A stretch of 58,965 nt of DNA from contig NZ_LZLV01000064.1 in assembly GCF_001673405.1 (NCBI RefSeq), positions 1-58,965 on the forward strand. Reading direction: 5' to 3'. Position numbers and translations under genes: made by a program. The notes under the pieces were generated by a model. It saw only the letters and a list, made by a program, of their open reading frames with translations, searched no databases and was not told the DNA's origin. Positions 52,003 through 58,965 of this stretch are shown piece by piece (positions within the stretch are counted from its first letter, which is position 1; each line of letters begins with the position of its first letter). Origin of the DNA: Mycobacterium sp. 1245111.1 (GTDB lineage Bacteria > Actinomycetota > Actinomycetes > Mycobacteriales > Mycobacteriaceae).

Positions 52003-52131
52003 CGCTGGTGCTGGTAGCACCCAGGTCGACGTTGGCGTGCTGGTTACTCGACTTTTCTCGCGCTGCCGTCGATCTCGGCGACACTTCGCCTGAAGGCGCA
52101 GCGTGGTTCGGAATCCCGCATGCTGGTGACC

Positions 52132-52584
52132 ATGACGCGCAACGAGATCACCGAACAGATCGTGGTGGCCCGCCTGGCCAAGGGGCTGACCTGGCAGCAG
52201 TTGGCCGACGCGATCGGCAAACCGGTCGTGTGGACCACCTCGGCCCTGCTCGGCCAGCACCCGATTCCCGCCGAAGCGGGCAAGGTGCTGGTCGAAATGC
52301 TGGGTCTCGATGAGTCGGCGATCCCGGTGCTGGCGGCGGTACCGATGCGCGGCGGACCGCCCGCGGCGCCCACCGATCCGACCATCTACCGCTTCTACGA
52401 AGCGCTGCGGGTGTACGGCCCGGCGCTCAAAGAACTCATCCACGAGAACTTCGGTGACGGCATCATGAGCGCGATCAACTTCAGCGTCGACCTGCAGAAG
52501 AAGCCGCACCCGTCCGGCGACCGCGTCGTGGTGACATTCGACGGCAAATTCCTTGCCTACGACTGGGTTTCGGCACAGCCGTAA
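52132..52584 (+). CDS. cynS: Cyanate hydratase (cyanase)
   Basis: 150 residues. The enzyme converts cyanate and bicarbonate to ammonia and CO2. The N-terminal helical bundle (LAKGLTWQQLADAIGKP) is HTH-like as in all cyanases. The C-terminal catalytic block holds R87, E90 and S113 in TIYRFYEALRVYG and FGDGIMSAINF, matching Arg96/Glu99/Ser122 of E. coli CynS. There is no adjacent carbonic anhydrase (cynT) or transporter (cynX), so it stands alone. ATG 52132 gives the canonical start; ATG 52120 would add four residues. Confidence 0.96.
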   Translation: MTRNEITEQIVVARLAKGLTWQQLADAIGKPVVWTTSALLGQHPIPAEAGKVLVEMLGLDESAIPVLAAVPMRGGPPAAPTDPTIYRFYEALRVYGPALKELIHENFGDGIMSAINFSVDLQKKPHPSGDRVVVTFDGKFLAYDWVSAQP

Positions 52585-52638
52585 AGAATCCGTCAAGACG
52601 CAAGCAGTGAGCCCCGCGCGCGCCTAACGTCTTGTCGA

Positions 52639-53985
52639 ATGCGCGGTCCATACACCGAGGCCGATTGGCGCCGCGAAGCGCTGCGTACCAACCTGTGGTT
52701 GATTCCGGTGGTCGAAACGGTCGCGGTGGTCCTGTTGTTCGCGGTCACCTACACCTTCGATCGTTCCGCCTATGACGGGGTGATCCACTACCCGTCGTGG
52801 GTGCTCAGCGGCACCGCCGACGTCGCGCGCGTCCTGCTGGCCACCGTTGCCGCGGCGATCATCACCGTGGTCGGCATCGTCTTCTCGATCACGATCGTCG
52901 CGCTGACCCTGGCCTCGACGCAGTTCGGTCCGCGGATGCTGCGCAACTTCGTCCGCGACCCGGGGACGCAGCTGTCGCTGGGCACGTTCGTCGCCAGCTT
53001 CTGCTACGCGATGATCGCCCTGGTGTCGGTCGGTGGCGGACCACACGGCGACTTCGTGCCGCATCTGTCGATCACCACGACTCTGGTGCTCACGCTGTTC
53101 GACGTGGCGGTGCTGATCTACTTCCTCAACCACATCGCGACCATGATCCAGCTCCCGGTGGTGATCGCGAACATCGCCACCACGCTGGTCAACGAGGTCA
53201 CGGCGATGGAGAACTCCGACGCGTTCGGCGTCGGCGCGGCCCGCGGCCCGTCGCACGACGAACTGCTCAACCGGCTGGCCGACGAAGGTGCCTCCATTCG
53301 CACACCCCGCAGCGGCTATCTGCAGGTCATCCGGCACGACGTGCTGGTCAAGATCGCCACCAAGGCCAACGCGGTCGTGCAGCTGCCGCACCGGCCGGGG
53401 CATTTCATGGTCGCCGGCCAGGTGATCGCCAAAGTATGGCCGCCGCAAGCCGCCGGCGCGGTCGCGGAGCAACTCGCACTCGGACATGTCGCCGGCGCGT
53501 ATCGCACACTCCCACAAGATGTTTCGTTCGGATTCGACCAATTGGTCGAGATCGCGTTACGCGCACTCTCACCGGCGGTCAACGACACCTTCACCGGGAT
53601 GACCTGTGTCGACTGGATCGCCGATTGCCTATGCCGGATCGCCCCGATCTGGCACCCGCACCGGGTCCGCCGCGACGCCGAGGGCGACATCCGCGTCATC
53701 GCCTACCAGCCCAGCTTCGACCGGCTCGTCGAGCGGACCTTCGACACGATCCGTCAGGCGGCAATTGGCATGCCCGCCATCATGATTCGACAACTCGACG
53801 CCATCGCCAAGGTCATCGAGCAAGTCCCGGACCGGCAACGACGGACCGCGTTGATCCGTCAGGCCGAAGCGATCCAACGCTCGAACCTCGCCACCGTCGC
53901 CGACCCGTCCGACCGCGACGACGTCACCCAGCGCTACGAGGCAGTCTTAAAACTTCTCACCCCAGCCGTTACCGTGGGGGCGTGA
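52639..53985 (+). CDS. DUF2254 membrane protein
   Basis: 448 residues. Four hydrophobic segments in the N-terminal 180 residues (around 20-40, 60-90, 110-130, 145-170), including FSITIVALTLASTQFGPRMLRNF, the family hallmark. A soluble C-terminal half follows with ALSPAVNDTFTG. Function is unknown. The GTG of the patatin gene overlaps its stop, so the two are co-translated and perhaps act together at the membrane. Confidence 0.88.
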   Translation: MRGPYTEADWRREALRTNLWLIPVVETVAVVLLFAVTYTFDRSAYDGVIHYPSWVLSGTADVARVLLATVAAAIITVVGIVFSITIVALTLASTQFGPRMLRNFVRDPGTQLSLGTFVASFCYAMIALVSVGGGPHGDFVPHLSITTTLVLTLFDVAVLIYFLNHIATMIQLPVVIANIATTLVNEVTAMENSDAFGVGAARGPSHDELLNRLADEGASIRTPRSGYLQVIRHDVLVKIATKANAVVQLPHRPGHFMVAGQVIAKVWPPQAAGAVAEQLALGHVAGAYRTLPQDVSFGFDQLVEIALRALSPAVNDTFTGMTCVDWIADCLCRIAPIWHPHRVRRDAEGDIRVIAYQPSFDRLVERTFDTIRQAAIGMPAIMIRQLDAIAKVIEQVPDRQRRTALIRQAEAIQRSNLATVADPSDRDDVTQRYEAVLKLLTPAVTVGA

Positions 53986-54995
53986 CCTCCGAACTCAAGG
54001 CGGACCTCGTCCTCTCGGGTGGCGGCGTCAAGGGCATCGGGCTGGTCGGCGCGATCGTCGCGCTGATGGAAGCGGGTTACGCCATTCAGCGTGTTTCGGG
54101 CACATCGGCCGGCTCGGTCGTCGGGGCGATCCTCGCCGCGGGAACACGGGGTAGCGAGCAGTTATCGCCCGACCAGGTCAAAGATCTGGCGATGACGGTG
54201 CCCTATCGCAAGTTTCTCGATCCCACACCGATCACCGGCGTGCCGTTTGTCGGCCCCGCCTGGGGTGTGCTGAGCCAAGAAGGTATCTACAAGGGCGATT
54301 TCGCGCACGACTGGATCCGTGCGCAACTGCGCGACCTCGGTGTGCGCACGTTCGGTGATCTGGCCGTCGACGACAACCAGCTGTTACCGGAACGGCGCTA
54401 CAAGCTGGTGGTCACCGTCGCCGACGTGACGACCGGCCAGATGGTGCGGTTGCCGTGGGACTACCGCAGGCTCTACGGCCTCGACCCCGACGAGCAGTCG
54501 GTCGCCGATGCCGTGCGGGCGTCGATGTCGATTCCGTTCTTCTTCCGTCCGGTCACGCTGAAGAGCGCCAGCGGCGTGACATCCACGTTGGTCGACGGGG
54601 GTCTGCTGTCAAATTTCCCGATCGATTCCTTTGCCCGGGTCGACAACAAACCACCGCGCTGGCCTACCTTCGGCGTCACCGTGCTGCCGAATCTCCCTCA
54701 GGGCAACGACAAGATCATTCCGGCGCTGACGCCGTTGCGCTGGTTCGGCGGGCCGACGCTGCTGGAAGACCTCGTCACCACGATGATCGTCGGTCACGAC
54801 CAGGCGTACCTCAACCAGCCGTGGGTCAGTGCCCGGGCAATCCGGGTCGACTCGACCGAAGTCGGATTTCTCGACTTCAAGATCTCGCAGCCGCAAATGG
54901 ACGCACTGTATGGCCGTGGCCACGAAGCCGCGGAAACTTTCCTGTCTAACTGGAACTGGGACGACTACTTCGAACGCTACTGGCGGCGCCGCTAG
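53982..54995 (+). CDS. Patatin-like phospholipase
   Basis: 337 residues. The patatin domain occupies nearly the whole chain: the oxyanion loop LVLSGGGVKGIGLVGAI, nucleophile elbow GTSAGSVVGAI, and catalytic Asp in LVDGGLLSNFPID. It is a predicted acyl hydrolase without a signal peptide. GTG 53982 overlaps the DUF2254 stop (GTGA) and has GGGGG just upstream. The product ends four bases before the convergent echA3 stop. Confidence 0.92.
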   Translation: MTSELKADLVLSGGGVKGIGLVGAIVALMEAGYAIQRVSGTSAGSVVGAILAAGTRGSEQLSPDQVKDLAMTVPYRKFLDPTPITGVPFVGPAWGVLSQEGIYKGDFAHDWIRAQLRDLGVRTFGDLAVDDNQLLPERRYKLVVTVADVTTGQMVRLPWDYRRLYGLDPDEQSVADAVRASMSIPFFFRPVTLKSASGVTSTLVDGGLLSNFPIDSFARVDNKPPRWPTFGVTVLPNLPQGNDKIIPALTPLRWFGGPTLLEDLVTTMIVGHDQAYLNQPWVSARAIRVDSTEVGFLDFKISQPQMDALYGRGHEAAETFLSNWNWDDYFERYWRRR

Positions 54996-54998
54996 CGG

Positions 54999-55694
54999 CT
55001 AGGCCTCGAATTCCTTTGCCATGTTGTCGATTCCGGCCCGAATGCCGGCGAGCGCTTCGGCCCGCGTCCGCAGCTTGGTAGCGACGTGGGCGTGCCGCTT
55101 CAACGCGGCGAAATCCCTCGCGGCTTCCTCGGCGCGGCTGAGCACCATGTCGGGCAACACGATCTCATCGACCCACCCGGAGGCCACCGCCGTCTCACCG
55201 AAGAACGTCTTCGCCAGCCCGGCCGACTGCTGGAATGCCGCGCGCGTCAGACGCAGCTTCATCACCTCGAGCGCCGCGTAGGGAATCGTCATACCGATCG
55301 CGACCTCGTTGGCCTGAATGTTGTACGCCGGGGCCGCAATTCGGTGATCGCCGCTCGCCAGCAGGAAAGCGCCCATCGCAATCGCATGGCCGGTGCAGGC
55401 CATCACCACCGGCCTGGGAGACGACAGCAGCCGGTGCGACAGCTCGAAGCCGCCCTTGAGCATGTCGACAGAGGCCTGCACGTCACCGGAATTGAAGATC
55501 TTGAGGTCGAACCCGCCGCTGAAAACCCGGTCGTTGCCGGCGATCACGACCGCGCCGGCGTCGTCGCGGTCGGCGTGGTCGAGGGCCTCCTGCAGTGCCT
55601 GCTGCATCGTCGGGCCGAGCACATTGACCTTGCCGTCGTCCATGGTGATGAACGCGATGGAATCGTCGAGACGATAAGTGACTGGACCGCTCAT
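54999..55694 (-). CDS. echA3: Enoyl-CoA hydratase/isomerase family protein EchA3
   Basis: 231 residues. Crotonase-fold blocks are VVIAGNDRVFSGGFDLKIF (CoA oxyanion hole) and VMACTGHAIAMGAFLLASGD (second oxyanion hole). The acid region reads NEVAIGMTIPY. The order echA3 - Rv0633c - Rv0634c homologues - tRNAs - rpmG - had genes is the same as in M. tuberculosis, which supports the symbol. In that species recC is the direct neighbour on this side; here the neighbour is a patatin. Confidence 0.9.
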   Translation of the reverse strand: MSGPVTYRLDDSIAFITMDDGKVNVLGPTMQQALQEALDHADRDDAGAVVIAGNDRVFSGGFDLKIFNSGDVQASVDMLKGGFELSHRLLSSPRPVVMACTGHAIAMGAFLLASGDHRIAAPAYNIQANEVAIGMTIPYAALEVMKLRLTRAAFQQSAGLAKTFFGETAVASGWVDEIVLPDMVLSRAEEAARDFAALKRHAHVATKLRTRAEALAGIRAGIDNMAKEFEA

Positions 55695-55718
55695 AGCAGC
55701 GATTGAATCAGACCGCAG

Positions 55719-56567
55719 CTAGACCCGTTCGCCGCGGTGCTTGCCGAGTGCTTCTTGGGCGTTGCCCCAGCGGAGGCTGACGTCGGTGGGCGGCGCCTCG
55801 ATCTGCCGGCTGCGCCACCGGTCCTTGGTCTCCTCGACCGCGCGGTTCATCCGCTCGATCTCGGTGCGGAACACGTCCGCACGAGTCTCCTTGGTGGCGT
55901 AGTGGAAGTAGGTCAGCAGGCTGCGCAGCAGCTCCAGCTTCTGCTTCTCCCGCTTGGCCAGGTCGTGGTTGGTCATCAACTCGATGCGCTGTACCGGCGG
56001 CAGCGACGCCCAGTCGAGTACCACCTTGGTCTCGTACGGTCGGCGGCGACCCTGCCAGAATTTCCAGCCGCGCGGGACATCGGCCCGGTCGTAGTAGGTC
56101 ACGGTGCCGGGGAAACGCGACTCGATGCCCTCGCCGAGCTCGCTGCGGTCGAGCGCGGAATCCCAGACCGTGCGCCATTCCTGCCCGGGCGCCAGCGTCG
56201 GCAGCTGCTTGGGGAGTTGGAGCTCGACGACGTCGGCGTAGCCGTCGCTGGCGTTCTCGTACTCGGCGACGGTGGGCGGCTGCGGGAACGTGAACGAGAC
56301 GTCGTAGGCCGACGTCTTACCGAAGTTGCGAACCACCAGCTCGATCACGTGCCAGTCGGCGGCATGGGGTTCCATGAACATGCTGACGTGCGGGCGGTTT
56401 TCTTCCGATGCCAGACGACGATTCCGACGGATTTGCACATTGGTGTACACGAGGGCAATCACGCCCAGCGCGAGCAATGCCCAGACGGCCCACGCCAGCC
56501 AGGTAGCGGAGCCGACGCCGGCCACCTCATGCCACCGATCGCGGATCCATTCCATCGAAGAAGCCAT
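55719..56567 (-). CDS. Rv0633c-like membrane-anchored protein
   Basis: 282 residues. One transmembrane helix near residues 20-42 (ATWLAWAVWALLALGVIALVY) precedes an Ig-like or beta-rich domain (HVIELVVRNFGKTSAYDVSF) and a C-terminal helical, charged part. Function is unknown. Gene order matches Rv0633c of M. tuberculosis between echA3 and the Rv0634c homologue. Confidence 0.85.
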   Translation of the reverse strand: MASSMEWIRDRWHEVAGVGSATWLAWAVWALLALGVIALVYTNVQIRRNRRLASEENRPHVSMFMEPHAADWHVIELVVRNFGKTSAYDVSFTFPQPPTVAEYENASDGYADVVELQLPKQLPTLAPGQEWRTVWDSALDRSELGEGIESRFPGTVTYYDRADVPRGWKFWQGRRRPYETKVVLDWASLPPVQRIELMTNHDLAKREKQKLELLRSLLTYFHYATKETRADVFRTEIERMNRAVEETKDRWRSRQIEAPPTDVSLRWGNAQEALGKHRGERV

Positions 56568-56632
56568 CGCTTTCGCCTACATCACGCGCTTGGTCGCGTG
56601 AAAATTCTTTCGAGAGCTCGTATCCGTTTCAG

Positions 56633-57349
56633 CTATCCACCCATCAGGGTTCGCCACTGCTCCAGATTTGCCACGCGGTAAACGTAATTTGAACGCTTGA
56701 CCTCAGACAACGAGGCGCTTGGCTCCACCGAATACCAGTGTCCGGGAAATACTGTCGGATCACCCGATAGCTGTGCAAGTTTTTGCAGACTGCGAAATAT
56801 CTCGTCGGAATCGCCGCCGGGAAAATCGGTCCGACCGCAGCCTTCCAAGAAAAGGGTGTCACCGGCGACCAACCGACCGTCCAGTAAGAAACACTGGCTG
56901 CCCGGCGTGTGCCCGGGGGTGTGCAGCAGTTCGATCTCGACATCGCCGACGTTGACTTTGTCGCCGTTGTGATGTGAGGTGAGATCGCTCATCGGAATTC
57001 CGGTAATGCGCGAAACAAACAGGGCCTCTTCGGAATTCACGTGGATGGGGACGCTGACCCGCTCCATCAGTTCGGCGAGGCCCTTCAGCTCGAAGCCCAT
57101 CATCGAACCGCCCACGTGGTCGGGGTGATGGTGGGTGACCAGCACGCCGGACAGATGCATGCCGTCGGCCTCGAGCGCGTCGACCAGGTCGCCGGCGGCG
57201 TAGGCGGGGTCGACCACCACACAGTCACCGGTCTGCCGGTCGCCGATCAGGTAGGCGAAGTTGCGCATCTGGGCGGCGATGCCGTCGCCCTGGGCGAAGT
57301 CGCGGCCGGAGAGCAGTTGGCGGAAGTACAGCTGGTCTGTATCAGGCAC
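56633..57349 (-). CDS. Metallo-beta-lactamase-fold hydrolase, Rv0634c/glyoxalase II-like
   Basis: 238 residues. The metal site is THHHPDHVGG (H-x-H-x-D-H), with LLHTPGHTPGSQ, LVAGDTLFLEGCGRTDF and FPGHW providing the other ligands. This is the glyoxalase II-like group, and its size and position match Rv0634c. The true substrate may be S-lactoyl-thiol of mycothiol or another thioester; this is not shown by sequence. It faces away from the tRNA-had block. Confidence 0.9.
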   Translation of the reverse strand: MPDTDQLYFRQLLSGRDFAQGDGIAAQMRNFAYLIGDRQTGDCVVVDPAYAAGDLVDALEADGMHLSGVLVTHHHPDHVGGSMMGFELKGLAELMERVSVPIHVNSEEALFVSRITGIPMSDLTSHHNGDKVNVGDVEIELLHTPGHTPGSQCFLLDGRLVAGDTLFLEGCGRTDFPGGDSDEIFRSLQKLAQLSGDPTVFPGHWYSVEPSASLSEVKRSNYVYRVANLEQWRTLMGG

Positions 57350-57394
57350 GCAAACAGCCTATGCGGGGCCGCGACGAGGGGTAAACCTCACCGT

Positions 57395-57424
57395 TTGGTG
57401 CCCCCGCGGACCAGGCTGTACCCT
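57395..57424 (+). promoter_or_regulatory. Candidate promoter of the tRNA-rpmG-had block
   Basis: TTGGTG at 57395-57400 and TACCCT at 57419-57424 with an 18-base spacer resemble a sigma-70 (SigA) -35/-10 pair. It would start transcription near 57431, ahead of tRNA-Thr. Confidence 0.4.
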
Positions 57425-57440
57425 CTTTTAGGCCCGAGGC

Positions 57441-57457
57441 ATGACCGTAACGGTCAT
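57441..57457 (+). repeat. Perfect palindrome just upstream of tRNA-Thr
   Basis: ATGACCGT-A-ACGGTCAT, 8-base arms around one base, ends nine bases before the tRNA. It would form a stem in the leader transcript or a regulator-binding site. Its position invites a role in tRNA 5' processing, but nothing proves that. Confidence 0.45.
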
Positions 57458-57466
57458 TTCGGGTGC

Positions 57467-57539
57467 GCCCCCTTAGCTCAGTCGGTAGAGCGTTTCCATG
57501 GTAAGGAAAAGGTCAACGGTTCGATTCCGTTAGGGGGCT
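57467..57539 (+). tRNA. thrT: tRNA-Thr (anticodon GGT)
   Basis: 73 bases with a full cloverleaf. The acceptor arm GCCCCC pairs with GGGGGC, the anticodon stem TTTCC/GGAAA encloses the loop ATGGTAA with GGT, and the T arm contains GGTTCGATTCC. CCA is not encoded. Order tRNA-Thr then tRNA-Met ahead of rpmG matches M. tuberculosis thrT-metT. Confidence 0.95.
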
Positions 57540-57591
57540 CGGCGGACGCCAGGCAGGCAGGCGGGCCAGAACGAAGGCAAAGCAGTCCCGA

Positions 57592-57665
<74 letters not shown>

Positions 57666-57700
57666 CAAGACAACAACGAAGACCGGAAAGAAGAACCGAC

Positions 57701-57868
57701 GTGGCCTCCAGTACCGACGTACGGCCCAAGATCACCTTGGCGTGCGAGGTGTGCAAGCACCGCAACTACATCACCAAGAAGAACCGTCGCAACGACCCCG
57801 ACCGGTTGGAGCTGAAGAAGTTCTGCCCCAACTGCGGCAAGCACCAGGCACACCGCGAGACCCGCTGA
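57701..57868 (+). CDS. rpmG: 50S ribosomal protein L33, zinc-binding type
   Basis: 55 residues. Two CxxC pairs (CEVCKH and CPNCGK) bind zinc, and the sequence [19 protein letters not shown] is typical of L33. Start is GTG 57701, 35 bases after tRNA-Met. In M. tuberculosis this position holds rpmG2; the symbol family is clear but which paralogue this is cannot be told from one copy. The zinc-type form is the one used under zinc-replete growth. Confidence 0.95.
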
Positions 57869-57917
57869 CGCTCGTCGTCAGCTGTCTACTCAGACTGACT
57901 AGGTAGGTTCTAGAGCT

Positions 57918-58394
57918 GTGTCGTTGGGCCAAAAAATCGTCGGAAAGCACTATCGCTACCCCGACCATTACGAGGTCGAGCGGGAGAAAATCCGCGAATA
58001 CGCCGAAGCCGTCAAGAACAATGACGCCGCCTTCTTCGAGGAGAAGGCCGCCGCCGAGTTGGGTCACGACTCGCTGCTGGCGCCGCTGACGTTCATCTCG
58101 GTGTTCGGCTATCGCGCGCAGAGGTCGTTCTTCGAGTACGCCAACATCGGTATCCAAGACGCTCAGATCGTGCACGTCGACCAGGTCCTGAAGTTCCTGG
58201 TGCCGATCAAGGCCGGCGACAAGCTGTTCTGCGACGTCTACGTGGACTCGGTTAGGCAGGCCCACGGCACCGACATCATTGTGTTGAAGAACATTGTCAC
58301 CAACGAGGCGGGTGACCTTGTGCAGGAGAGCTACACGACCCTGGCGGGACGTGCCGGCGAAGGAGAAGAGGGTTTCAGCGATGCCACTGCGTGA
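57918..58394 (+). CDS. hadA: (3R)-hydroxyacyl-ACP dehydratase subunit HadA
   Basis: 158 residues. HadA pairs with HadB to form the FAS-II dehydratase that builds mycolic-acid meromycolate chains. The hot-dog fold is shown by HYRYPDHYEVEREKIREYA, LLAPLTFISVFGY and QIVHVDQVLKF. Residue 61 is Ser in APLTFIS; M. tuberculosis has Cys61 there, the residue attacked by activated thiacetazone and isoxyl. Start is GTG 57918. Its 3' end overlaps hadB by 14 bases. Confidence 0.96.
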   Translation: MSLGQKIVGKHYRYPDHYEVEREKIREYAEAVKNNDAAFFEEKAAAELGHDSLLAPLTFISVFGYRAQRSFFEYANIGIQDAQIVHVDQVLKFLVPIKAGDKLFCDVYVDSVRQAHGTDIIVLKNIVTNEAGDLVQESYTTLAGRAGEGEEGFSDATA

Positions 58395-58809
58395 ATTCGA
58401 CTCGGTGAAGGTGGGTGACCAGCTCCCGGAGAAGGTCTATCCGCTGACCCGTCAGGACCTGGTCAACTACGCCGGCGTCTCCGGCGACCTGAATCCGATC
58501 CACTGGGATGACGAGATCGCCAAGATGGTCGGACTCGACACCGTGATCGCCCACGGCATGCTGACGATGGGTCTGGGCGGCGGCTTCGTCACCTCATGGG
58601 TCGGCGACCCCGGCGCGGTCACCGAGTACAACGTGCGGTTCACCGCCGTGGTGCCGGTGCCCAACGACGAAAAGGGTGCCGAGATCGTCTTCAGTGGCCG
58701 GGTGAAATCGGTTGACCCGGACAGCAAGTCGGTGACGATCGCGCTGACCGCCACCACCGACGGCAAGAAGATCTTCGGCCGGGCGACCGCGTCGGCGAAG
58801 CTGGCCTAG
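58381..58809 (+). CDS. hadB: (3R)-hydroxyacyl-ACP dehydratase catalytic subunit HadB
   Basis: 142 residues. This is the catalytic subunit for both HadAB and HadBC. The hydratase-2 motif is SGDLNPIHWDDE with D36 and H41 as the catalytic pair, followed by VIAHGMLTMGLGGGF. ATG 58381 lies inside the end of hadA. Its last 77 bases reappear inverted at the window end. Confidence 0.96.
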   Translation: MPLREFDSVKVGDQLPEKVYPLTRQDLVNYAGVSGDLNPIHWDDEIAKMVGLDTVIAHGMLTMGLGGGFVTSWVGDPGAVTEYNVRFTAVVPVPNDEKGAEIVFSGRVKSVDPDSKSVTIALTATTDGKKIFGRATASAKLA

Positions 58810-58965
58810 CCGTGGCGATCAATACCGACATCCTCGGGATGGTCTGGGAGTACCCGGACAGCTTCGTGGTCGGTCGGGAACAGGTGCGCAGCTTCGCCGA
58901 CGCGGTCGCCCGGCCGAAGATCTTCTTGCCGTCGGTGGTGGCGGTCAGCGCGATCGTCACGGACT
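58727..58965. repeat. 77-base inverted repeat at the window end (probable fold-back join)
   Basis: 58889-58965 is the reverse complement of 58727-58803 with a single mismatch (position 58961), with an 85-base loop between the arms. The first arm is the end of hadB coding sequence. The second replaces hadC sequence. The real hadC stretch probably begins with bases similar to the start of the arm, so a short inverted match may have led to the join. This is most simply an assembly or amplification chimera. Confidence 0.9.
58812..58965 (+). CDS. hadC: HadC, 5' part only, broken by a fold-back sequence
   Basis: GTG 58812 opens a frame that reads INTDILGMVWEYPDSFVVG and then REQVRSFADAV, the N-terminus of HadC, the partner of HadB in the later FAS-II dehydratase. 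Beyond FADAV the frame no longer resembles HadC, because the sequence becomes the reverse complement of the hadB end. The gene is cut by the window end as well. The true gene is expected to be ~160-170 residues. Confidence 0.8.
   Translation, partial: MAINTDILGMVWEYPDSFVVGREQVRSFADAVARPKIFLPSVVAVSAIVTD

Overview
The window is high-GC actinobacterial DNA and is almost certainly from a Mycobacterium outside the tuberculosis complex. The right end carries the mycobacterial block tRNA-Thr, tRNA-Met, rpmG, hadA, hadB, hadC, next to homologues of Rv0634c, Rv0633c and echA3. The left half carries recC-recB-recD in the order known from M. tuberculosis (Rv0631c-Rv0629c). In M. tuberculosis recC lies directly beside echA3. 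Here about 36 kb of accessory genes separate them, and a further set of nucleic-acid motor genes follows recD.

Layout. (1) 1-1 kb: two small genes of unknown function. (2) 1-10 kb, minus strand: a three-gene cassette encoding a RapA/SNF2-type ATPase, a HelD/UvrD-like SF1 helicase, and a 1250-residue RecD-like helicase with a C-terminal PD-(D/E)XK-type nuclease. It continues the recCBD operon through an 18-codon mini-ORF whose start and stop overlap the flanking genes. (3) 10-18.4 kb: recD, recB, recC with overlapping start and stop codons. (4) 18.7-23.1 kb: an alpha/beta-hydrolase gene broken by an amber codon, a nitroreductase, and a minus-strand module resembling a type VII-secreted polymorphic toxin: EspC-like partner, WXG-type toxin, two paralogous putative immunity genes (one frameshifted) and a barstar-family gene. 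(5) 23.2-30.9 kb: methyltransferase, hydrolase, an unusual HExxH-HicA fusion, a secreted NlpC/P60 enzyme, VapBC, and a MurNAc-recycling pair (sugar kinase-MurQ fusion plus AnmK). (6) 30.9-39 kb: a molybdopterin oxidoreductase flanked by two large cyclase-STAND signalling ATPases. (7) 39-55 kb: many short, tightly packed genes, including two patatins, a DUF2235/PLD pair, a sulfatase, a MarR regulator, cyanase and several methyltransferases. Four convergent pairs here overlap by exactly four bases at their stop codons. (8) 55-58.97 kb: the conserved echA3 to hadC block.

The last 77 bases are an inverted copy of the end of hadB and interrupt hadC. This looks like a fold-back join at a contig end, so the terminal sequence should not be read as biology without checking. 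No rRNA, CRISPR array, insertion sequence, integrase or phage structural gene was recognised.

The strongest candidates for undescribed biology are the helicase/nuclease cassette coupled to recCBD, the EspC-toxin-immunity module, and the HExxH-HicA fusion. All functional statements come from reading motifs by eye and from remembered family features; no database search was run.
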